From: Terana coerulea
Taxonomy: Eukaryota; Basidiomycota; Agaricomycetes; Polyporales; Phanerochaetaceae
Reading direction: 5' to 3'
NCBI GenBank assembly: GCA_024811115.1
Contig: JAKOGH010001110.1
Location: forward strand, 62,001 to 126,000
Length of the DNA stretch: 64,000 nucleotides
Program-made: the position numbers and the translations under genes
Shown: positions 25,718-35,829 of the stretch, piece by piece
How positions within the stretch are numbered: position 1 is the first letter of the stretch
Layout of the letters: each line of letters starts with the position of its first letter
The notes under the pieces: generated by a model
Databases searched by the model: none
Told to the model about the DNA's origin: nothing
What the model saw: only the letters and a program-made list of their open reading frames with translations

Positions 25718-26095
25718 GGTCAACCTCAAATCCAGCGTCGCACGGATTCTCACCAAAGCCTGATCGCTTGTAGTCACAAAACGAGCCCGGCAATCTGTAG
25801 CAGGGGCAACAATTGATCTGTCTTACTCCAGGTGTTTATGTATGAGCAAGATACAGCCATGTCAACTTGTGAAGACGAAGCCCCCTTCGAGAGCTTCGGC
25901 GAGTCGGTCAGCCCTCCTGATGCCCGTTTTGTGGAGGCTGGCCAATAGCCCGCACATGATGTCTCGGGCCATTTCAATCACCTTAGCCTCGCCTTCATGT
26001 AAATGCTATGGCCTGGACGATACTGAGAGGTCCGAGGATCTCCTTCCTTACGATCTTCATGCCAGGGGTGACGTTCGTGAAGATGGTTCGCTAAG
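25718..26095 (-). pseudogene. Aldehyde dehydrogenase relic (C-terminal part)
   Basis: Read on the minus strand, three ordered blocks of the ALDH C-terminal region appear in different frames: TIFTNVTPGMKIVRKEILGP (about 26090-26030), EAKVIEMARDIMCGLLAS with RRADRLAEALEGGFV (about 26005-25865), and DYKRSGFGENPCDAGFE (about 25775-25720). They match the equivalent blocks of the ALDH at 12147-14131 ([56 protein letters not shown]) in the right order. The catalytic Cys region and everything before it are absent. With several frame changes, stops and a missing N-terminal two thirds, this is a real relic, not a single-base error. Confidence 0.75.
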
Positions 26096-27225
26096 CGAAT
26101 TGGCTCTCCAGCCCCGGTGCTATACACCTTGCGTTGTCTTTTTCACGTTGCCTAACTTGATAAATGCTAGTGTGCGCTGGCGAGAGCTCGCCAATCGAGT
26201 AGAACACATGCACTTGGCAGGGCACTCATGGTGAAATGTGCCTCGGCTCTTTGCTGTGAGAGGTGAGCGGGTGAGCCTTGTCACACGACTGACTATGTAC
26301 AGAAGTCACGGTGTGAACCCTCCCCTAGTCATCGGCGGAAGCAGGCCCCAAGCTTCAAGCTCAGAGTTCGTCGAGCAACTTGTGAGCACACACTTTCGGA
26401 CTCGCTCGAACTTTTAGTCAAGACCCCGGACATCAGCCGTTAGCGCGCGGCAGGAGCTGCAAGCCGGACCCCGGAATGGAGGTTTGGCGCCGTTAGAGAC
26501 GCGAGCGCAGGAAAATCACTCCTCAGCTGTGGCAGCTTTCCATACTTACGGCAAGATCCACATGTTGCCGCCCAGCCCAAAAATTCCATGCTCGGAGATG
26601 TTATTACGACGGCGAATAGGTACTTACACTGGTAGAGTTAGCCTGTGTCGTATTACCACACCGTACTTACACCCACCACGTCTTCATTAGATGCCGCTGG
26701 CAGGCTATGCCAAAATGACCACCGCTGTACTTAGACCTGACTGGATGCAGTGCGAGCCGCACAATCTCGGAAGGTGCACCGACAGCAGATTGAATACGTG
26801 AATCTTGTCGTTAGACTATCCTTCAAAGGTGCTCGCTTTTTCCCACAACGGGCGACTCACGGCACGGAGTTGCGTAGACTCTTTAGGCGGTGGCTGTCGT
26901 TGCGACCTATCCTTCCTATTGACATCAAACATAAAATTTTCAGGGATACTTGGCCGTATCTGCTAACTAACGCAGAATGGCATGAGCTCATCGACAGCGC
27001 GCCAGTGGGTCTTCTTGCTCTAGTCACGGCGACAGCGCATAGTCGTTGCTAATCACATTCTTCCTTACTCACAGGAACACGTACTGTACTTCTGAACATG
27101 TCTATGCGCCTCTTGGGACCACAAGAGCTCCTTCACTTCTGTCAAACCTACGGTTAGCTCATACAAGCCATGCGTGATTTGGTTCGTCTTCCATTAACCG
27201 CGTGGGTGGGTCTCTAGATGCCAAC
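26096..27225. other. Intergenic region upstream of P450-3
   Basis: About 1.1 kb. A 100-codon plus-strand frame (26750-27052) contains PILPIDIKHKIFRDTWPYLL, which I do not recognise; it may be chance. Nothing else is supportable. Confidence 0.4.
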
Positions 27226-27234
27226 TATATAAAT
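27226..27234 (+). promoter_or_regulatory. TATA box of P450-3
   Basis: TATATAAAT lies about 45 bp upstream of the chosen P450-3 start, a strong match to the TATA consensus. Confidence 0.55.
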
Positions 27235-27276
27235 AATCGAACTCGGGTATGTGCAGCAATGACTCTTCAATCAGGA

Positions 27277-29401
27277 ATGGGAGACAACTATCTATACCTC
27301 GCTGCTTCCTCCATTTTTGTCTTTGTTCTTGGATGGCTTTGGTCTCGCCCTCGATACAGCGCACCTCTCCCTCCCGCCGAACCCTTGCTAGGACACCTAC
27401 GCTCATTTCCTAAAGTGAACCCCGAGATTGTGTTTGAGGAATGGGCTAAACAGTATGGTGAGAAGTCTCTTCGCTCTCCAAAAATATCACTCATGGTGTT
27501 CTTTAGGAGATGTCATGCATCTGAAAGTTTTACGACAGAACATTGTTATCCTAAGTAGCCGTAGAGCTGCATCCGACTTGCTGGAGAAGCGCAGCATGAT
27601 ATACAGCAGCCGCCCAAACTTTGTGTTGTACAAGATGTCCGTGACCTCAAATCCTTTACGGACCTCCCTAATCACTTACGAACGCTCCTAGGATCGGCTG
27701 GGGTGAATTTGCAGGCTTCATCCCATACAACGACAGCTTCGTATGGCAGCGAAGATTCTTGCAGAAAAATTCAACTCCAAGATCAGCACGACTTATCAAC
27801 CCGTCCAGCTTGCCCAGGCGCACATTCTGATGAGGGACATGGCTGGTACTCCCAGTGCCTTTCCAAAGCACTTCACTCGGTATGTCCGTGTTTGAAGTTT
27901 GGTGGGAATGTACTGATAATTTGCAGATTTTCGGCCGCTATCATCATGGAAATATGCTATGGCTACGACATTGCGTCTATGGAGGACCCATTCATTGAAC
28001 TCGCGGCAGGCGTCAACGACGGTATCGCTGCAATGGGGGATACAGCAATCGTAGACCTTTTCCCATTCCGTGAGCACTGATGTGGATTCACTCTGATTAG
28101 GCCTCATGGCACTCTTATAGTGCGATATCTCCCTGCATGGCTCCCTGGGGCGGGGTTTGTCCGTCAAGCTCGGGGTACGTGGCTCCCGTCGCGTCGAGGC
28201 CGTTCTTTGAGCATGTATCAGTGACACGGAAGATCCAAGACGAGGCCACAAATCGTCCTTTCGATAGGGTCCTCCGGGAAATGGTAAATCGTCCCATCCG
28301 TTCTCCTCTACGTGTCCATCTAACTGGTGAGAAGGAGTCCGGGACAGCACGTGCAAGCATGGTCTCCGTAGCCCTGGAAGACTTCGAAAGAGAGGATCAG
28401 GCAACGCCAGACAACGTTCATCTTCTCAAGATGGTATCAGCACAGATCTTCCTTGGTGCATACCGATTCTCTTCATGCCCTGCACCCTCGCTGACCCATC
28501 ATGTTGCAGCCGGGGCGGAGACAGTACGTCGTGCTCGCTACGGGTGTTTTGCCTACTGACATGTTTCTAGACGTGGTCGACAAGCATGAACTTCATCGCA
28601 GCCATGTTGCTGTTCCCGGACGTTCAAGCCAAGGCCAAAGAAGAGCTGGATAGGGTTATAGGCAGGAATCGCCTTCCCGATTTCGCAGACCGCGATTCTC
28701 TGCCGTACGTGGAAGGCGTTCTGCAGGAGACCTTGAGGTGCCATCCAACTGTGCCATTGGGTGAGTGTTGTGGTTAACAAGGTGCTCGTCTCTGAATTGC
28801 CTCTTATGATTTCGTAGGTATACCCCATCTCTCAACCCAAGACGATGTTTATCGCGGCATGTTTATTCCCAAGGACACCTGGATGATCGTCAACAGCGTG
28901 TCAGTGCACACATGCTATTCACAACACCGATCTAACGTCCCTGGATGACCAGTGCGATGGCGTATGACGCGAATGTCTACAAGGATCCACACAAGTTCTC
29001 ACCCGAAAGGTTCCTTGCGGGACGAGACGAGCCCTTACCCACGAATATCGCATTTGGATATGGGCGCAGGTGAGGGCTGAACGCTAGTGCTTATCCCGTT
29101 ACAGCTACTGACAAGCATCCTGCACAGAATCTGTCCGGGCCAATATCTTGCAGATGCCAGCGTGTGGATAGTCATCGCGTCCATGCTGATCGTCTTCAAC
29201 ATACGTTCTGCAAAGGACGCACAAGGACGTGATATCGAGCCCAAGATCAAGTTCACAACCGCTCTCGCCAGGTTCACGTCTCAAGCTAGATTGTCGTGGG
29301 TAACTGTGCTGATATTTGGAGCATCTAGTCACCCGGAGCCCTTCGAATGTACCATTGTTCCGCGTTCCGAAACCGCTGCGGCTTTACTTCGCCAATTATG
29401 A
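27277..29401 (+). CDS. Cytochrome P450-3, shortened proline hinge
   Basis: Starts MGDNYLYLAASSIFVFVLGW; this Met places the anchor exactly as in P450-2, while an ATG at 27259 adds six residues. After the anchor the hinge reads PLPPAEPLLGHLR, lacking the three residues GPP present in P450-2 (PLPPGPPAEPVLGHLR). Later marks: LEKRSMIYSSRP, PAWLPGAGFVR, AGAETTWSTSM, ETLRCHPTVPLG, FSPERFLAGRDEP, the heme loop FGYGRRICPGQYLAD, and the last exon SHPEPFECTIVPRS. One frame break: a missing A in 27765-27769, after which FNSKISTTYQPVQLAQAHIL continues in the other frame. Otherwise about 500 residues. Confidence 0.87.
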
Positions 29402-29433
29402 TGGGTTGTCTTGCTGCAATCTGCTCAGCATAG

Positions 29434-29497
29434 TCATGCGGAACCGTTCGAGTGCACTGTTACACTTCGGTTCGACGCTCTTGTACGACTACTGTGA
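29434..29497 (+). pseudogene. Stray P450 last exon
   Basis: Just after P450-3, a TAG acceptor is followed by a 64-bp open stretch reading SHAEPFECTVTLRFDALVRL and then a stop. It parallels the P450-3 last exon (SHPEPFECTIVPRSETAAAL). No upstream P450 exons accompany it, so it is a leftover of a tandem duplication or deletion. Confidence 0.7.
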
Positions 29498-29669
29498 CTC
29501 CATCCGACACAACAGGATCGAGAGCACATGCAATTCATCTGCTGAAGAAAGATAACAGAGGGGTATATTATACATCTATCCAAGTGACTCGTTAGTATGT
29601 GAGAGTATGAGTATGTGCATGAGAATGCTGGTTGTGGTATGATAATGCAAAGAAACAGCTGTCCATCCG

Positions 29670-32600
29670 TCACCGCCGCAGCGTTTGTCCCAGCTAAAAA
29701 CACTGTCAACGCCGAAGGTGGTTCATCATGAAGAAGCCTACTCACGGTTTTCCGCTGTTGACTGAGCCAACTTGAAGGCAGTCGGTTCTGTTGTTGCTTC
29801 GCTAAATGGTTGCGAGCCAGAGCCATGCCATTGTCGTGGATGATGCTGAGCATGAGCGCTTGCTCCCTCTGATATCTCTTGGTCATCTCGGCCATTAGCC
29901 TCTACAGTTGGAGGTTCGGGTCAGCGCAAGTATCGACGGAGAGCTGGGTGTACCGACCTCCTTGCGAGCAATTTCTTCCTCCAGGATCTTGACTTGAGAG
30001 CGGAAAGCCTCTTCTGCTTCGTCGAATGCACCCTTGAGCAGGCATCAGCTGGATACTGTCGCCTTCCCGAAAACAACCCACCGAAGGAACGCCCTTCTTG
30101 AGCTGCTCTTCCTTGAACAGCTTGTCCTGCTGCTTAATGAACTGTACAGCGTATCCTCAGCATATAATTGATATGTAGGCGCGGAGGGGTACGTACGGTG
30201 CGAGCCTTGACAAGCTTCTCCTGCACCGTCCTGTATTGCTCTTGAAGATGAACATTGTCCTCATGCATCTTGAGCAGCCGCGACTTGACGTCTTCGGGGA
30301 TATCTCTGCCCGAGAGCGAGGCGCGCAATTCGCTGAAGGCAATATGGTGAGCAGTTGCTGACAAAGCAGTGCTTGTTCAAGGCTGCCCACCCAATGTCGC
30401 GCTCTCGTTGGAGCATGCGGTCTCGCTGATCGAGGCCTTCGCTCTGCAGATTGACCTTCTCGAGCAACAGGCTGTTGACCTGCTCGAGCTGCATGCGGTT
30501 CTTCTCCGACAGCTCTCTGATCTGGTCGTGCAGCTTTTGCACTTCGGTCTCCAGCCCAGCCTTGTCCTCGTTGACGGACTCGCGAAGGGTAGCGAGAATC
30601 TCCAGCTGATCCTTGTGGACGAGGTTGACTGTCGATAGGAGGCCTCAGCATGGTAAGAGGCATCATGAGAATCACACTCACGATCAGACTTAGCAATGGT
30701 GAGCTCCTTCGTCTGCGTTTGGAACTTGACCTCAAGTTCGTTGTGCTCTTCCGCAGAGTGTCTAATTGCTCGACCGTCTCGTTGAGCCGCTGGCGCAAAG
30801 CGATGGCTGCCTCGGCACTATGGTCCCGAAATAATCAGCCGTCCGCAATCAGGCATGTCTTAACGAAAGGGACTCGCCCATCGCCCATAGACTTGCCACT
30901 CCGAATCTCCTCCAAATCATTCTGAAGCACGAGCTTCTCGCGGTGAGCTGCCAGGTAGTCCTGCTCGTACCGAGCCTTCATCCTATTCGCATCTTCCAGC
31001 AGATTCTCGAGCACCAAGACTCTGCTTGCGTCGGCCTCCTGCTTCTTGACCGCCTCAAGCTCCCGTTGGAGTTTCCGCACCTGAATCTTGAGATCGGTCA
31101 TTGTGGTGCCGGCAAGCGCCTGGTTGAGCTCCTCGCCCAAGCCCTGCACTTCATCGAACTCGTCCAGGGCGTCGTCCTCAGTGCGACCGGAGGCACCACC
31201 CATAAGCTCCTCCTCCGTCATGTCATCGCCGTTCGGTTTGGGCTCTTCTCCGTCGGCGGCGGCAGACGGGCGAGGACGCGATGTGGATGCCAGAGGACGA
31301 TGCGATGAAAGTTCGAGCTCCCGTACGCGTTCTTGATACAGTTCAAGAGTCTCCGAGTCGCGCTGACGCTCTTCCTGGGTGACCTTGAGCTTGTTCTTTG
31401 TTGTGTCAAGTTCAAAGCGGAGGGCATCGATCTCTTTGCTGCGCGTGGAGGTCCGGCTTTCTAGCTCAGCAATCTGCGTCTTGTAGGATTCCATGAGAGG
31501 CTTAAAGGCCGCAACTTTGCGGTATTCCTCTTCCAACGATGCGTTCTTATCCACAAGGTCCGCGTTTTGTTTTTCAAGAGCCTGTTGCAGATAATGAGTA
31601 CGCAGCGAGTAGCCGTCTCGCCCGTTAGTCCATACCTTGACGTGTTGCCGCAAGTCAGCACCTTCCTGCAGCTTCTTCTTATATTTCTCCATGACGTTCT
31701 CGGTCTTCTGGAGTCTATCAGCAGTGTGTCGGTACCTGCAAAGAAGGCCCCTGTTAAATCGCGATCATGTACGCATTAAAGCAAAAGACAAACTCGTCAA
31801 GTTGATCTTTCAGACGAGCAGCTTCATCGGCCTTGGACTGCAAATCTTCCACTCTTCGTGTAAGGTCATTGACCACTCCAGTGCTCTTGTCCAATTCGCT
31901 TTCGGCTACGGCCAAATTGTCTTCGCTCTTCTGGCTAACATCCTCCGAGTTTATGAGCTGGATGGACCCAAAGCGAGAGGCGTGACTCACAGTTCGCTTC
32001 GCACGCGGTCCAGTTCGGCCCTCAACATCGCGTCTCCTCTGCTATCAACTCTGTGAGTCTCCGCATCGCGCTGCGCCTGGCGCGCCTGCGACAATGCTTC
32101 GTCCTTCTCCTGGACTATGTCGTCGAAACTGGTCTGCAGCGTCCTATGCTCGGCCAAGAGTGTCTGGTACACCTGTTCCAGGGTTTCCTTCTCCGAGAGT
32201 ATTCTACTTCGGTCCATCTGAATTTGGTAGTAGTGGTCGTCTCTGCAGGATTATGCCTCATCAAGGCGTGCGACAGGATGTATGAAGGTTGGCACGACTT
32301 ACTCGGTCATACTGGCTTCGCTCGCATGCGTGTCCCCATTAGATTTCACTTTCGCCATGACCTGAAGGTCGTCATCACAAACACTAACGACGAAGCAAAA
32401 TGAATCTACTCACCTGTTCAATAGCCTTCATCAGCGCGTGCTGCTCCGTCTCCGTCAATCTCTGTATCCTCTCAATAATCTCCTTGTTATTTTCACATTG
32501 CACGGCAATTGTGATGGTCAAGTGACAGAGGACAAGGAGTGCGTGGACATTAACATCTTGGGCAATAGCTTGTAGGTCTGGTACGTCAAGTGCGCCATTG

Positions 32601-32916
32601 GGTTGATGGAGGACGTCAGAAAAGTACTGGGTCATTAGCCGGTACAGACGCTTCAAAGAGCTGAATCGAATAACCCAGTTTTCTGAAGGTTCGGCCGATG
32701 GTCTGGTCGTCTGTCGAAAGTATTCCGCATCGCTATGCTTGTGATGAGTACTGACAAACTTTCGTAGACGGTGTCAGATACATACACAAGCGAGAGGATT
32801 TCAAGTAAAGCCGCTCCATCGCTGAGGTCTTCAACAGAGGTCACAGGCCTCGCAAGGTCGAACGTCGCGAAGAATGAGAGGAACGCGTTGAGCTCCTTCC
32901 GCTGCGCGTCCGCCAT
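29670..32916 (-). CDS. Hook family dynein/kinesin-3 cargo adaptor
   Basis: Hook proteins link early endosomes and other cargo to dynein-dynactin and kinesin-3. The start is MADAQRKELNAFLSFF. The N-terminal 150 or so residues form the Hook domain (DGAALLEILSLVY, VPDLQAIAQDVNVHALLVLC, LTITIAVQCENNKEIIERIQ), followed by long coiled coil covering most of the protein (for example KSEDNLAVAESELDKSTGVV, MEKYKKKLQEGADLRQHVK). The last exon is assigned by splicing after WLSQQRKT to LGQTLRR and a TGA at 29670-29672; without that splice the frame runs on into non-family sequence. The coding length fits fungal Hook proteins. I noticed no frame break. It is divergent from the RNA cyclase gene and converges with the P450-3 region. 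Confidence 0.9.
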
Positions 32917-33253
32917 GGCTGACTTCGGCCTGTGGTCTCTCGTGGAGTGAGGGAAGTCGTAAAGTCGTGTGAGGAGATGTTCGCTGGCGAGTCAGTAAGA
33001 AAGAGGGACGTCGCAAGGTTGACGACTTGGTCGTTGCGCCGCGGTGGTCGCGGTCAAGGATGTTGCTGTAGCGCCCTTACAGCGACAGCGCCCTGCAGCG
33101 CCCGCCGCCCAGCGTCGATTGTTGCTGCTTGCACTCCATCCGCGACATGACTCCCAAACACTCACCGATCATATCAAGCATCGCCTTCTACTTTTCTCAC
33201 TTAAAGATCCAGAGTCAAGGCTGGCGGTCACTCGCTTGCTCTTCAGGTCCATA
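32917..33253. promoter_or_regulatory. Shared divergent promoter, Hook and RNA cyclase
   Basis: The two start codons are 337 bp apart on opposite strands, so control elements for both must lie here or in the 5' ends. I see no clear TATA box. Confidence 0.5.
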
Positions 33254-34518
33254 ATGTCCTCGGTCGGAACAACAGTCATAGACGGCAGCACCCTTGAGGG
33301 AGGCGGTCAAATACTCCGCAATTCTGTCGCATACGCTGCCCTTATGCAACGGCCTATCGCAATTAAAAATATACGCCAAAGGAGAAAGCCGCCTGGTCTG
33401 AAGGCGCAACATGCAGCAGGTAAGCGCGATTCATTTAGGGCTCACCACCTAGGGCCTGACCCCGCTCTAGGTCTCAGACTGGTTGCGGATATCTGCTCCA
33501 CCAAGATGACTGGCTGCGATCTGAAGTCCACTGCAGTACAGTTTCATCCGGGACCCATCACGCCTGGGAGCTACGTGGCAGACCCAGGCACAGCCGGGGC
33601 GACCACACTCCTACTACAAGTCTCCTTTCCATGCCTGTTGTTTTCGAAGTCGGACACCCCATCAACGCTAACATTGCGAGGCGGTACCAATGCTGCCATG
33701 GCCCCTCAAATTGACTACATCGACCAAGTCCTTCTGCCCTTCATTCGTCGACATTTTGGCTTGGCCCCCGTGCTGACAATCCGGAAACGGGGATACTATC
33801 CTAAAGGCGGCGGTGAGCTGGAAGTGGTGATACCTCCGGTTCAAGGGCCACTTCCATCTGTGACCTTGACCGAACGCGGGTCTGTGAATTATGTTGCGGG
33901 CAAAGCGTACGTCGCAGGGTACCCAATGCGAATGGCGGAGGAAATTCGGGCGGCGGCCGTTTCCAAACTCGTCGCTGCGGGCATCGACCCGAATATTATC
34001 GACATCGCAGCTGTGCGTGAAGAAGCAGCAGATGCCGTCGGTCGTGGCTCTGGTGTTGTTCTGTGGGCGGAAACGGAGCATGGATGTCGGTTGGGCGGGA
34101 GCTCCACCGGATTTGCGAGGCGAAGACACTGCGAAGCTCGGTAATTTGGCTGCGGAAGAACTGGTTCGTAACCTCAAGCATGGAGGTTGCGTCGACGAAT
34201 ATCTGCAAGTAAGCCAGTAGTTTGTCAGCGACGTCTTCCCCATCACACTCAACTGAATCATCTTCAGGATCAGATTATCATCTTCCTCGCCTTGGCTGAA
34301 GGGACATCTACAGTTCGTACGGGTCCTTTAACTTTGCATACGAAGTGAGTGTCATCATTCAGCTCCAAGTCTGAGTTGCAATCAACCGTACGTGCTTGCT
34401 ATACAGAACGGCTATCTGGGTGGCAGAGCAACTTACAAGTGCGAAGTTCACCGTCACAGCCTCCGAACGTGACCAAACTGTCCTTATCACCTGTAAGGGC
34501 GTAGGGTATACCGCATGA
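33254..34518 (+). CDS. RNA 3'-terminal phosphate cyclase
   Basis: The enzyme converts RNA 3'-phosphates to 2',3'-cyclic phosphates through a histidine-AMP intermediate. The start gives [20 protein letters not shown], with the family N-terminal block [10 protein letters not shown]. Other marks are [18 protein letters not shown] across an intron, [27 protein letters not shown] and [12 protein letters not shown]; the His in the last block corresponds to the adenylated residue in RtcA. The protein ends at TGA after CKGVGYTA, about 360 residues. One single-base break lies in the G runs at 34093-34099: one extra base shifts the frame between TEHGCRLGG and the segment [14 protein letters not shown]. 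It is the RtcA catalytic type and not Rcl1, judging by the intact His block. Confidence 0.92.
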
Positions 34519-35829
34519 AAATATACTTAGCATAGTATGTTCACAAGTGATTTCAGTATAAATTATTGAAGGGGTATCGCAGCTTCAGAATTTAGTTAGA
34601 ATGTATGCTCTAGAATATGGGCTGGGATGCTGAGCTACATGAACCAATAAAGTGGAAACAAATCGAAGATGTATGGATTTAGGCTAACAGAGCTTGTAAC
34701 GCCACAAAGCCTCCGGGCCGGGCCGGACGTTTCACTAACCTGAATATGGCGGTGAACGCTTGAACGCTTGTCCCAAGCTTGTCCCGAGCATCAAGCTTTG
34801 TCAATTCAGTGGTCCTGAACTTACAGCTGCACTCTCGGGCTCACACATATGGGTGGATGACAGTCAAAAGGAATTGAATTTATGCTCAATGAAACAAAAA
34901 TCAGAGCTCGCATTCAAAGTGAAAAAATCTTAGGCGTGAGTTGGTTTCCCTCACAAGGAGGTACTTATCCCGAGGACCACGTAAAGGTCCACGCCAGGAC
35001 GAACACTAAACGGTATTCGCCCTCCCTCGGGGACGCACCTGATATACTTGAACAAGAGTCGAAACGACCTCGGCGCAGTGCAGCACGGGGGTGAGTCAAG
35101 CAGCGAGATACAGGGGTCAAGACGCTCATCGCGTGGACGTAGGCAACGGTGCACTGAGGCCAGCATCCAGCGCACCGCCACTTCTCGCAACACTAAAATC
35201 GACAGGGATCTGACACATCCTGCATCTCCACTGGGAGGCAATGCCTACCCGTCATACGCCGCGGTCGCTTAGGGGAGGGGGGAGTGCTGAGGGGACCTGG
35301 GGATGCACGGAGTGTTGAGAGCACACGGCAGGCGAGGTCCATGGACATCCCAGGCCACTCAAGCTCGGACGCCTACGGCTGGGTACCGAGGTCATGGAGG
35401 TTAATGGACACCAAGGCCCTTGGCGCATCCATGCCACCGCTGGCACATGTCTTGGTTGGTGGACCCAGGGGCGTAGACGAGGAGGAGAGTGGCGAGGTGC
35501 TCTTTCTCACAGAGACGCCGTGCCGAGAGCTCTCCCGCCGCACACCCAGCAGGCCTGGGGAGGGGAAGTATGAGGATAGGAGAGAAGGAGAGAGGGGATG
35601 CAGACGAGGTATTTATACGCGGTGCGGCTGGCAGTTCGTTTACTGCCAGTCAACGGGGTCACGTTCTCAACCACTTCACCTTCCTAATTCGGCCAGTTGC
35701 GCTGATTCGGATGCCCGACGCGTCACCGACCTGCAACCATTTATGGGAATAGTCGGATCAACAGTGCCGGGGTATTCCCGGAAGCCGATGCCAGTCGCTA
35801 AGCGCTCACTGGAAAGTTGTGCTAAGACC
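34519..35829. other. Intergenic region upstream of phosphoribomutase
   Basis: About 1.3 kb. An open frame of 182 codons (35284-35829) runs directly into the next gene, but its composition (many Arg, Gly, Ser) does not match the family and it is treated as leader. TATTTATAC at 35610-35618 could be the TATA box. No other feature seen. Confidence 0.45.
35610..35618 (+). promoter_or_regulatory. TATA-like box, phosphoribomutase gene
   Basis: TATTTATAC lies about 210 bp before the chosen ATG. The spacing implies a leader of roughly 180 bases. Confidence 0.35.

Noticed and set aside
26750..27052. 100-codon plus-strand frame upstream of P450-3 as a gene
   Set aside because: No recognised motif; described only within the intergenic entry.
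35284..35829. Long open frame continuous with the phosphoribomutase start, as if the protein were 182 residues longer
   Set aside because: The added sequence is compositionally odd and unlike the family N-terminus, and a TATA-like box lies inside it; treated as leader and promoter.
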